6,467 nt of DNA from Gemmatimonadota bacterium (GTDB lineage Bacteria; Gemmatimonadota; Gemmatimonadetes; Longimicrobiales; RSA9): positions 1 through 6,467 of the forward strand of contig JADGGV010000244.1 in NCBI GenBank assembly GCA_019689775.1, given 5' to 3'. Shown in pieces: positions 1 to 6,467 of this stretch. The translations under genes were made by a program, and so were the position numbers. The notes beneath the pieces were generated by a model. It saw only the letters and a list, made by a program, of their open reading frames with translations. It made no database searches and had not been told where the DNA came from. Every line of letters begins with the position of its first letter. Positions within the stretch are counted from its first letter, which is position 1.

Positions 1-1
1 G

Positions 2-85
2 CGCGGCGACCGCTCCACGCGCAACCTGAAGTGCATCATCTACCTCCTCGCCGGCAAGCTCCCCCTCCAGCCGCTACCCATGTGA
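2..85 (+). CDS. C-terminal end of an unidentified upstream gene (5' truncated)
   Basis: An open frame enters from the left edge and stops at TGA 83-85, leaving 27 residues that end in GKLPLQPLPM. The tail is basic at first (R, K), then has a short hydrophobic stretch (CIIYLLAG) and a proline-rich end. I do not recognise the family, and 27 residues are too few to assign one. The frame is preferred over the other two because its third positions are mostly G/C and because it stops just before a well-formed ribosome binding site and the next start, 21 nt downstream. The spacing suggests it is the preceding gene of the same operon and so probably also concerned with the polysaccharide, but that is inference. 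Confidence 0.5.
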   Translation, partial: RGDRSTRNLKCIIYLLAGKLPLQPLPM

Positions 86-92
86 AACAGCG

Positions 93-97
93 AGGAG
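93..97 (+). promoter_or_regulatory. Ribosome binding site of the heparinase-family gene
   Basis: AGGAG lies 9 nt before ATG 107, in the 21-nt gap after the upstream stop. It supports ATG 107 as the start over in-frame GTG codons further in. No promoter-like element is visible in this short gap, so transcription probably comes from upstream. Confidence 0.65.
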
Positions 98-106
98 CCG
101 CACCGG

Positions 107-2083
107 ATGGGTGGGGTCTTCGAGCTGAAGAGCCGGCATGAGGCTGGGCCGGGAGAGCTGCGCGTGAACGGGCCGTCGGCGCCGGGGCCGGCGCGGTTCA
201 CGGCCTGGGATGCTGCCGTGCTCGGGCTGCGACGGTTGCTTCGTGGCGCCGATGATGCCACCGGTGGGCCGCGCCGGGCGGCGCGGCGGGGTGCCGTGTG
301 GGCTCGGCGGTGGCGAAGTCACGGGTGGACGCTCCGGGAATGGCTGCGTCGGCCGGGAGCCGGGCACTTCTGGATCGCGACTGAGGATGCGGTCGATTGG
401 GCGCGGCGGACGTGTGAGGCCGAAGATCTGGATTTCGCCCGCGACGCGGTGCGCGGCAGGCTCCCGATACTCGCGGCACGGACGGAGCCTTCGGGGCCGT
501 GCTGGGCCTGGCGGCGCGACCTGTACAGCGGCTACGAGTGGCCGCTCGTGCCTTCGCACCGCCTGCGCATCCAGCGGGACGACGGGTCGGACATTCGGAC
601 CGTCTGGGAGCTGTCGCGTTGCTACTATTTCCTGGCGTTGGCGCGAGCCTACTGGGCAACGGGGGATTCGACGTACCGCGAGACGTTCGTCCGGCATGTG
701 GAATCGTGGATCGCGGATAACCCGGTCGGGCTCGGGCCGCACTGGGCCTCGCCGATGGACGTCGCGATCCGGTCGGCGAACTGGGTGCTGGCCACGGTGC
801 TGCTCGGCCCGGCCGTCGAGATCCCGGACGGTTTCTGGGCGCGCCTCCTTGGGAACCTCTACGCCAGTGGGCTCTTCCTGGAGCGGCACCCCGAATGGCA
901 TCCGGTCTACCGTGGCAACCATTACGTCGCCGACGGCCTGGGTCTGGTCTATCTCGGAGTGCTGTTCCGCGGGGATCCGGCGGGTGAGCGCTGGCTGCGT
1001 CGCGGCGCGCGCATCCTGGCGCGGGAGATCTGCCATCAGGTCCACGACGACGGAGTTTCCTTCGAGGCGGCGCTCGGCTATCACCGGCTGGTCACGGAAT
1101 TCTTCGCGTACGGCGGGGAACTGCTCCGGCTCAACGTGCCGGGCGCCGCGGGCGCGGAGTACGAGGCGCGCGTGCGGTCGATGTACCGCTTCATCCGGCA
1201 GTATCTTCCGGACAGCGGCGAGGCTCCGATGCTTGGCGATGCGGACGACGGCCGCCTACACGCGGTCTCCGCTCGGGGCCTGCTCGAGCCGCGGCGGCAC
1301 GCGCTGGGCCTGCCCGAGCGCTTCTGGCCCGAGTCCGTGGAGGAGGGCGCGATCGCATTCCCGCAGGGCGGCTATTACGTTCTGCGGAAAGAGCGCGACC
1401 ACGCCATCATCCGTTGCGGCGCGGTGGGGCTGAACGGCGCCGGCAGTCACGACCATGCCGACCAGCTCGCGTTCGAGCTCGTGCTCGGCGGTCGTCGAGT
1501 CGTCGCGGACAGTGGGACATACGCGTACACGCGGGACCTGGCCGCGCGCTTTGCCTTCCGGAGCAGCGCAGCGCACGGAGTCGTGCAGGTCGGCTCGGAG
1601 GAGCAGAATCCGATCCGGGTCGACCGGCCGTGGCGGGTGCTTGCGGACCGGACGCGGGCGCGATGCGTCCTGTGCACGCAGACGGCGACAGAGCTGCGGT
1701 TCGAGGGGGTGCACTACGGCTACGCGCACCGTCCCTCGCGGGCAGTGTGTCGCCGCGCGATCACCGTTGACATCGCGGACGGGGAGTGGCAGGTCGTCGA
1801 CACGATCGATGGGGTGGGTCGCGAGTCGATCACCTGGCGGCTGCATCTCGCGCCGACGCTCGTCGAGTGGCGCTGCACCGGCCCGGGGACGTACGAGTTC
1901 CTGCTCCCCGGGTCGCCCGCGGTGCGGATCGCGCTCCAGGTGCCCGCCGCGATGGAACCCAGGGTGGAGGAGTCCTTCATGAGCGACCGTTACGGGGTGC
2001 GTGTCGCGCGGCCCTGCATCACCGCCGCCGGCGAGCTCGCGTTGCCGGTGAGCGTCATCGTGACGTTCTTGGCCGGCCGATGA
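107..2083 (+). CDS. Heparinase II/III-family polysaccharide lyase (alginate lyase-like)
   Basis: A 658-residue protein. Family members cleave uronate-containing polysaccharides by beta-elimination. Residues about 60-360 look like the helical toroid domain, with the conserved stretch WASPMDVAIRSANW at 213-226, RGNHYVADG at 269-277 and DDGVSFEAALGYH at 314-326. Residues about 415-620 look like the beta-rich heparinase C-terminal domain, with SHDHADQLAFELVLGG at 447-462 and ADSGTYAYT at 467-475. By motif position, N271, Y325 and H448/H450 fit the Asn/Tyr/His catalytic set described for heparinase III; this was not aligned formally. No signal peptide is evident: the N-terminus is polar and arginine-rich without a hydrophobic core, so export is uncertain. 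Start ATG 107 has a good ribosome binding site. The stop overlaps the next gene's start (ATGA). Substrate is unknown; the gene neighbourhood favours trimming of the locus's own polymer rather than scavenging of foreign glycans. Confidence 0.9.
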   Translation: MGGVFELKSRHEAGPGELRVNGPSAPGPARFTAWDAAVLGLRRLLRGADDATGGPRRAARRGAVWARRWRSHGWTLREWLRRPGAGHFWIATEDAVDWARRTCEAEDLDFARDAVRGRLPILAARTEPSGPCWAWRRDLYSGYEWPLVPSHRLRIQRDDGSDIRTVWELSRCYYFLALARAYWATGDSTYRETFVRHVESWIADNPVGLGPHWASPMDVAIRSANWVLATVLLGPAVEIPDGFWARLLGNLYASGLFLERHPEWHPVYRGNHYVADGLGLVYLGVLFRGDPAGERWLRRGARILAREICHQVHDDGVSFEAALGYHRLVTEFFAYGGELLRLNVPGAAGAEYEARVRSMYRFIRQYLPDSGEAPMLGDADDGRLHAVSARGLLEPRRHALGLPERFWPESVEEGAIAFPQGGYYVLRKERDHAIIRCGAVGLNGAGSHDHADQLAFELVLGGRRVVADSGTYAYTRDLAARFAFRSSAAHGVVQVGSEEQNPIRVDRPWRVLADRTRARCVLCTQTATELRFEGVHYGYAHRPSRAVCRRAITVDIADGEWQVVDTIDGVGRESITWRLHLAPTLVEWRCTGPGTYEFLLPGSPAVRIALQVPAAMEPRVEESFMSDRYGVRVARPCITAAGELALPVSVIVTFLAGR

Positions 2084-3309
2084 ACGCGTCGAGCGGGGTG
2101 AGCGGCCTCGAGGAAGCGCTCGCGGAGCTGCGCGAAGACCTTCGCGGCGCACCGCCGATCGTCTGCTTCGCGAACGATTGGCGCGGCGACCCGACCAGCA
2201 AGCACCACATCATGCGGACGTACGCCGAGGAGACGGACGTCCTCTGGGTCGAGTCGAGTGGGATGCGCCGGCCGCAGCTCTCGAAGACGACCGATCTCCG
2301 GCGCATGTGGAGTCGGGTCCGTCGCGCCGCCGGCGGGCTGCGCGAGGTCCACCCGAGGCTTCACGTGCTGAGCCCACTCAGCATCCCGTTGCCGGGGAGC
2401 GACTGGGCCCGGCGGGCGAATGCCGCCGCCTACCGCTTTTCGATCCGGGGTGCGCTCCGCCGTCTCCGGCTCGATCGGCCTCCGCTGCTGTGGGTTTACA
2501 CACCGACCGTCGTCCCGTACCTGGCGGGATTGCCGCGCGCCGGCCTCGTCTACCATTGCGTCGACCGGTGGTGGGCGTTCGCAGATTACGACGCGGCGGT
2601 CATGCGGGCCTGCCACGAGGCCCTGTGCCGGCAGGCATCCGTCGTCTTCGCGTCCTCGCAGGAGCTGCTGGAGGACTGCCTCGCGTTCACGCCGAACGCG
2701 CACCTCATCCGCCATGGGGTCGAGTGGGCGCATTTCGCACGAGCGGCGACCGAGGAGCTGCCGCGTCCCGCGGACATCGCCGACATCGCCGGTCCGGTTC
2801 TCGGCTTCTTTGGGCTCATCCACGAGTGGATCGATCAACACCTGCTCGCGCGGCTGGCGGATGCGTTCCCCGACGCGACGCTCGTGCTGATCGGGAAGGT
2901 ACAGGCGGACACGCAGATTCTGGCTCGCAAGCCGAACATCCGGTTCCTCGGCCAGAAGCCCTACGCGGAACTACCGGCCTATGCCGCGGCCTTCGACGTA
3001 GCGCTGATCCCGTTCGTCATGAACGAGCTGACAGCGGCCGTGAATCCGATCAAGTTGCGTGAATACCTGTCGGCCGGCCTGCCCGTGGTGGCCACCGCAC
3101 TCCCGGAGATCCGCCTGCTCGCCGACAACCCGATGGTACGGATCGCCGCGGATGGCGATGCGTTCATTGCCGGCGTCCGGGCGTTCCTCGACGCGCGCCC
3201 CAGCCGCGCGGCGCGGGAAGCGGCGGCGCTTGCCATGGCTTCGGAATCGTGGCCGGGGCGCTGCGCACGCATGATCCGGCTCGCGCGCGAAGCGCCGTCC
3301 TGGACCTGA
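2080..3309 (+). CDS. Glycosyltransferase, GT-B fold, GT4-like
   Basis: A 409-residue protein, a normal length for a GT-B enzyme, expected to transfer a sugar from an activated donor to a lipid-linked or growing glycan at the cytoplasmic membrane face. The N-terminal half (about 24-235) includes VYTPTVVPYLAG (139-150) and YHCVDRWWAFADYD (158-171), resembling the YDCxDxWxxF region of TuaH-like glycosyltransferases. The C-terminal donor-binding half starts near GPVLGFFGLIHEW (238-250) and carries NPIKLREYLSAGLPVVAT (322-339), with K325 and E328 in the usual nucleotide-sugar region. The first glutamate of the classical E-x7-E motif is an alanine (A320). No transmembrane segment or signal peptide is evident. 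ATG 2080 overlaps the lyase stop as ATGA with no strong Shine-Dalgarno, so translation is probably coupled. Donor and acceptor cannot be read from sequence. Confidence 0.88.
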   Translation: MNASSGVSGLEEALAELREDLRGAPPIVCFANDWRGDPTSKHHIMRTYAEETDVLWVESSGMRRPQLSKTTDLRRMWSRVRRAAGGLREVHPRLHVLSPLSIPLPGSDWARRANAAAYRFSIRGALRRLRLDRPPLLWVYTPTVVPYLAGLPRAGLVYHCVDRWWAFADYDAAVMRACHEALCRQASVVFASSQELLEDCLAFTPNAHLIRHGVEWAHFARAATEELPRPADIADIAGPVLGFFGLIHEWIDQHLLARLADAFPDATLVLIGKVQADTQILARKPNIRFLGQKPYAELPAYAAAFDVALIPFVMNELTAAVNPIKLREYLSAGLPVVATALPEIRLLADNPMVRIAADGDAFIAGVRAFLDARPSRAAREAAALAMASESWPGRCARMIRLAREAPSWT

Positions 3310-3314
3310 GGAAG
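3308..3314 (+). promoter_or_regulatory. Ribosome binding site of the methyltransferase gene
   Basis: GAGGAAG begins inside the glycosyltransferase stop codon (TGA 3307-3309) and sits 7 nt before ATG 3322. A second ATG follows at 3325 at 10 nt spacing, so either methionine could be used. The difference is one residue. Confidence 0.6.
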
Positions 3315-3321
3315 TGACGAG

Positions 3322-4206
3322 ATGATGCACGCGGAAGAGGTCGCGCGGCGAGAGCGGTTCGAGTTCGGAAAGAACTGGCAGCGCTTTCTGGCGCTGCTCT
3401 CCGAGGAGCGGATCCGGGAGGCCGAGCGCTCGCTTCGCGAGATGCTGGGCGTCGAGACCCTCGAGGGCCTGCGTTTCCTCGACGTCGGGTCCGGGAGCGG
3501 GCTCTTCAGTCTGGCTGCGCGGCGACTCGGCGCGAGCGTGCATTCGTTCGACTACGACCCGTACTCGGTCGCGTGCACCCGTGAGTTGCGCCGGCGGTGC
3601 TTCCCGGACGATCCGGGCTGGATCGTCGAGGAAGGATCGATCCTCGATGCGCGCTACGTCTCGTCCCTGGGCACCTTCGATGTCGTCTATTCCTGGGGCG
3701 TCCTGCACCACACGGGCGATATGTGGCGCGCCCTGGAGAACGTCGGGCCGCTCGTCGCACCGGGCGGTTACCTGTTCATCGCGATCTACAACGACATGGG
3801 CGCGGAGAGCGTGGCCTGGCAGCGCCGGAAGAAGAGGTACTGCGAACTGCCGCCTCCGCTCCGCGCGCCGTATGCTGTGCTCGTGATGCTCCCGTACGAG
3901 GTGAAGGCGTTCGGCCGCGCGGTGCTGAGTGGTCGCCCGATGGAATACATACACTCCTGGACCCGATACCAGGGCCGCCGTGGCATGAGCCGCTGGCGAG
4001 ACATCGTCGACTGGGTCGGCGGCTACCCCTACGAGGTGAGCAGCGTGGAGCGCGTCGTGGAATTCTACGCGGCGCGGGGGTTCACCCCGGCGCGCGTCGA
4101 GCGCACCGGCGGGTTGGGCTGCAACGAGTTCGTTCTGCGGCGCGAGCCCGCCGGTGAGGTGGCTGGGTCGTCGGCCGCGCGGGCGGGAGGATCTACCCTC
4201 GCATGA
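3322..4206 (+). CDS. Class I SAM-dependent methyltransferase
   Basis: A 294-residue protein with a Rossmann-type methyltransferase core. Motif I is FLDVGSGSGLFSLAARRLGA (52-71), with D54, G56, G58 and G60 lining the S-adenosylmethionine site. Acidic residues after strand 2 (D77, D79 in SFDYDP) would hold the ribose. FDVVYSWGVLHHTGDMW (119-135) is the motif IV region, and VAPGGYLFIAIYN (145-157) is the next strand and loop. A C-terminal extension (about 219-272) with GMSRWRDIVDWVGGYPYEVSS and GGLGCNEFVLRR is highly structured in composition and probably shapes substrate binding. The last 20 residues are low-complexity Ala/Gly/Ser. It lies 12 nt after the glycosyltransferase and overlaps the oxidoreductase by ATGA. 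The substrate is most simply a sugar or glycan of the locus (O-methylation), but N- or C-methylation or a non-sugar substrate cannot be excluded. Confidence 0.88.
   Translation: MMHAEEVARRERFEFGKNWQRFLALLSEERIREAERSLREMLGVETLEGLRFLDVGSGSGLFSLAARRLGASVHSFDYDPYSVACTRELRRRCFPDDPGWIVEEGSILDARYVSSLGTFDVVYSWGVLHHTGDMWRALENVGPLVAPGGYLFIAIYNDMGAESVAWQRRKKRYCELPPPLRAPYAVLVMLPYEVKAFGRAVLSGRPMEYIHSWTRYQGRRGMSRWRDIVDWVGGYPYEVSSVERVVEFYAARGFTPARVERTGGLGCNEFVLRREPAGEVAGSSAARAGGSTLA
4185..4191 (+). promoter_or_regulatory. Ribosome binding site of the two-domain oxidoreductase gene
   Basis: GGGAGGA, embedded in the 3' end of the methyltransferase gene, lies 11 nt before ATG 4203. Together with the ATGA overlap it supports that start. 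Confidence 0.55.
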
Positions 4207-6365
4207 AACAAGTCCTGCAGAACGACCGCTCCCGGGAGCTCCAGGTCGCCGAGGTGCCCGCGCCCGGGGTGCGCGCCGGCCAGGTGCTGGTGCGGAATGT
4301 CGCGTCGCTCATCAGCGCCGGGACGGAGCGGGCGGCGGTGGATTTCGGGCAGAAATCGCTCCTTCAGAAGGCGCGATCGCGACCGGACCTCGTGCGGCAG
4401 GTCGTCGAGCGCGTCCGCAAGGAGGGGCTGGGGCCGACCATCGAGGCCGTGAGAAGCCGACTCGATCAACCGGTACCGCTCGGCTACTCGTGCGCCGGCG
4501 TGGTCGAGGAGGTCGGCGCGGGCGTGACGGAGTTCTCGCCGGGCCAGCGCGTGGCGTGTGCGGGCGCCGGGTACGCGAACCACGCCGAGCTGGTGGTGGT
4601 GCCTCGGAACCTCGTCGTCGCGATCCCTGATCCGGTCTCCTTCGAGGACGCCGCGTACGTGACCCTGGGGGCGATCGCGCTGCACGGGGTCCGCACCGCG
4701 GACGTCCACGTGGGCGACGTCGTGGCAGTCATCGGCCTCGGACTGCTCGGCCAGCTCACGGTCCAGCTACTGCGCGCCGCGGGCTGCCAGGTCGTCGGCA
4801 TCGACCTCGATCCGGAGAAGGTCCAGCTCGCTCGCGATCTCGGGGCGGAGCGGGCGGTGGTCCGCTCCGGCGGGGTCGACGCGGCGGTCGCGGAGCTGAC
4901 GGGTTCCCGCGGCGCGGACGCGGCGATCATCACGGCGGCCAGCTCGAGCAACGATCCTGTCGAGCTCGCAGGTCAGATCTGTCGCGACCGCGGGCGAGTC
5001 ACGGTCGTGGGTGCGGTCGGCATGACGATCCCGCGGGAGATTTACTACCGAAAGGAGCTGGAGCTTCGGATCTCGCGATCGTACGGCCCAGGGCGCTACG
5101 ATCCCGCGTACGAGGAGAAGGGGCACGATTACCCCGTCGGCTACGTGCGCTGGACCGAGCGACGGAACCTGGAGGAGTTCCTGCGCCTGGTCAGTCGAGG
5201 GCTCGTGACCCCCGGCCGCATGACAACCCACCGGTTTGCCGTCGAGCAGGCGCCGGAGGCCTACGAGCTGATCACGGGCGTGCGCCGCGAACCCTTCCTC
5301 GGGATCCTATTGACCTATCCGTCGGCCGCTTCCGCTGCGCCGCAGCGCACCGTTCGGCTGACGCCGCGCCCCGTCCGGCAGGGCCGCGTTCGGCTCGGCG
5401 TGATCGGCGCCGGAAGCTTCGGTCGGACCGTTCTCCTCCCCAGGCTCGCGAAGCACCCGTTGGCCGAGCTGATCGGGATCGCGACCGCGTCGGGCGTGAG
5501 CGCGAAGGCGTCGGGCGACCGCTTCGGTTTCCGGTTCTGTACCACGGAGCCCGCCGCGATTCTCGACGATCCCGAGATCGACGCCGTCGTGATCGCCACG
5601 CGACACGGTTCCCACGCTCGCCTCGCGGCCGCTGCGCTCCGCGCGGGGAAGGCGGTTTTCTTGGAGAAGCCGCTGGCCACCGATGAAGCCGGGCTGCTGG
5701 AGGTCCTGGACGCGCAGCGCGAGACGGGCGGACTCCTCGCCGTCGGCTTCAACCGGCGTTTCTCCCCGCTCGCTCAGGCGCTGCGGGACGGGTTCCGCGA
5801 CGTGGGCGCTCTCGCCGTCACGTACCGCGTGAACGCGGGTCCGCTGCCCGCGAACCACTGGCTGTACGACTCGGAGGAGGGCGGCGGACGCATCATCGGC
5901 GAGGCGTGTCATTTCGTCGACCTCGTGCAGTATCTGACCGGTGAGGAGCCGATCTCGGTCCACGCCATCGCCGCGGACCACGGGGGCGAGTCGCCGCGCG
6001 ACACGGTTCTCGCGACCGTTGGCCTGCGCGGCGGGAGCGTGGCGAGCATTGCGTACGTCTCGAGCGGCGACCGGGGATTTCCGAAGGAACGCGTCGAAGT
6101 GTTCGGGGGGGGCGGCGTCGGCGTCCTGGACGACTTCCGCGAGCTGACCTTGAGCCGGGGTGGAAAGCAGCGCGTCATCGCCGCGAAGCGACAGGAGAAG
6201 GGCTTCGACCAGGAGTTGGACGCATTCCTCGCAACCGTGCGCTCCGGCGGTGCACCGCCAATTCCGCTCGAATCGCTCGTGGTCACGACGCGGGCGACCT
6301 TCGCTGTCGAGGAGTCCCTTCGGACCGGCCTGCCCGTCCGGCTCGCCCCCTTGGCGTCTGGGTGA
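4203..6365 (+). CDS. Two-domain oxidoreductase: MDR (zinc-alcohol-dehydrogenase-like) plus Gfo/Idh/MocA
   Basis: A 720-residue fusion of two nicotinamide-dependent dehydrogenase types. Residues about 1-372 are an MDR domain: GroES-like fold, GYSCAGVVEEVGAGV (94-108), and Rossmann GxGxxG at 178-183 in VIGLGLLG. The block SYGPGRYDPAYEEKGHDYP to GYVRWTERRNL (293-323) is characteristic of this fusion family. Residues about 397-715 are Gfo/Idh/MocA-like: GxGxxG at 402-407 (VIGAGSFG), EKPLA at 488-492 with the usual catalytic lysine K489, and GGRIIGEACHFVDL at 561-574 with H570 and D573. The MDR part lacks usual zinc ligands: ISAGTER replaces the GxCxTD cysteine region and GYS replaces GHE. A linker of about 25 residues (373-396) joins the halves. 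The family is recurrent in polysaccharide loci and suits oxidation or epimerisation of a nucleotide sugar or glycan residue, but no substrate is established. It is the last gene before a hairpin. Confidence 0.9.
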   Translation: MKQVLQNDRSRELQVAEVPAPGVRAGQVLVRNVASLISAGTERAAVDFGQKSLLQKARSRPDLVRQVVERVRKEGLGPTIEAVRSRLDQPVPLGYSCAGVVEEVGAGVTEFSPGQRVACAGAGYANHAELVVVPRNLVVAIPDPVSFEDAAYVTLGAIALHGVRTADVHVGDVVAVIGLGLLGQLTVQLLRAAGCQVVGIDLDPEKVQLARDLGAERAVVRSGGVDAAVAELTGSRGADAAIITAASSSNDPVELAGQICRDRGRVTVVGAVGMTIPREIYYRKELELRISRSYGPGRYDPAYEEKGHDYPVGYVRWTERRNLEEFLRLVSRGLVTPGRMTTHRFAVEQAPEAYELITGVRREPFLGILLTYPSAASAAPQRTVRLTPRPVRQGRVRLGVIGAGSFGRTVLLPRLAKHPLAELIGIATASGVSAKASGDRFGFRFCTTEPAAILDDPEIDAVVIATRHGSHARLAAAALRAGKAVFLEKPLATDEAGLLEVLDAQRETGGLLAVGFNRRFSPLAQALRDGFRDVGALAVTYRVNAGPLPANHWLYDSEEGGGRIIGEACHFVDLVQYLTGEEPISVHAIAADHGGESPRDTVLATVGLRGGSVASIAYVSSGDRGFPKERVEVFGGGGVGVLDDFRELTLSRGGKQRVIAAKRQEKGFDQELDAFLATVRSGGAPPIPLESLVVTTRATFAVEESLRTGLPVRLAPLASG

Positions 6366-6387
6366 GCCAGACATTCTCAAGCAGACG

Positions 6388-6414
6388 CGCCCCGGACCCA
6401 TCGGGTCCGGGGCG
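6388..6414 (+). terminator. GC-rich hairpin, probable transcription terminator
   Basis: Twelve bases at 6388-6399 pair perfectly with 6403-6414 around a three-base ATC loop, starting 22 nt after the oxidoreductase stop. Position, strength and uniqueness in the window fit an operon-end terminator. A proper T-tract is missing: what follows is G/T-rich (6415-6431), and the genomic sequence then ends. It may be a hairpin-only or Rho-assisted terminator, or an mRNA 3'-end stabiliser. Confidence 0.6.
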
Positions 6415-6431
6415 GCGCGTGGGGTTGGGTG

Positions 6432-6467
6432 GTGTGTCTTATACACATCTGACGCTGCCGCCGATAT
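6432..6467. other. Nextera/Tn5 sequencing adapter contamination at the contig end
   Basis: Positions 6432-6450 match the 19-bp Tn5 mosaic end at 17 of 19 bases. Positions 6451-6464 match the adjoining tail of the Nextera read-1 adapter, reverse complement, at 13 of 14. Bases 6437-6460 form a 24-base exact match. The tail is a synthetic library sequence not found beside a natural Tn5 end, so this is untrimmed adapter and not a mobile element. The last three bases (TAT) would fall in the index. Mismatches are at 6432, 6436 and 6461. True genomic sequence ends at about 6431. Confidence 0.93.

Noticed and set aside
1786..3309. Longer version of the glycosyltransferase starting 98 codons upstream
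   Set aside because: The added residues lie in another frame of the lyase gene and read as Arg/Ala-rich nonsense. The ATGA overlap at 2080 gives a normal family length.
6105..6112. Run of eight G within the oxidoreductase gene, a possible phase-variation or frameshift site
   Set aside because: The frame continues through it (VFGGGGVGVLDD) to a sensible C-terminus, so no frameshift is present. One G8 run in GC-rich DNA is not evidence of phase variation.
6403..6429. Possible G-quadruplex (four G-runs with loops of 3, 8 and 2)
   Set aside because: One loop exceeds the usual limit of seven, two of the runs are in the right arm of the much stronger hairpin, and such motifs are common by chance in this composition.
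5307..6446. Long minus-strand open frame (379 codons) antisense to the oxidoreductase gene, and similar ones at 74-1084 and 2971-3954
   Set aside because: The translations are rich in Arg, Pro and Ala with no recognisable domain. They mirror well-supported + strand genes, as expected for high-GC DNA where stop codons are rare in antisense frames. The 5307-6446 frame even starts inside the adapter.
6432..6450. Tn5/IS50 mosaic end suggesting a transposon boundary
   Set aside because: It is followed directly by the synthetic Nextera read-1 tail, which does not occur beside natural Tn5 ends, so it is library adapter.

Overview
The window is GC-rich bacterial DNA with third codon positions almost all G or C. 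It is packed with same-strand genes and is best read as part of an exopolysaccharide (EPS) or capsule biosynthesis locus from an uncultivated or metagenome-assembled bacterium. The sequence alone does not fix the phylum. A high-GC soil or water lineage is plausible, but no marker gene is present. The right end is not genomic: the last 36 bases match a Nextera/Tn5 library adapter, so this is a contig end.

Layout, all on the + strand: the last 27 codons of an unidentified gene (2-85); a heparinase II/III-family polysaccharide lyase (107-2083); a GT-B glycosyltransferase (2080-3309); a class I SAM-dependent methyltransferase (3322-4206); and a 720-residue two-domain oxidoreductase, with an MDR/alcohol-dehydrogenase-like N-terminus and a Gfo/Idh/MocA-like C-terminus (4203-6365). 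A strong GC hairpin follows (6388-6414), then a short G/T-rich tail, then the adapter. No gap reaches 300 bases without a gene. I see no RNA gene, mobile element or CRISPR array.

Spacing indicates one transcription unit. The lyase-glycosyltransferase and methyltransferase-oxidoreductase junctions are ATGA overlaps, and the other gaps are 12 and 21 nt. A plausible joint role is making and maturing a decorated, probably acidic, surface polysaccharide. The oxidoreductase would remodel a sugar intermediate, the glycosyltransferase would add a residue, the methyltransferase would modify the glycan or precursor, and the lyase would trim or edit the polymer. The individual families are recognisable. 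The product of the set and the substrate of every enzyme are unknown, and this module is the main biological interest here.
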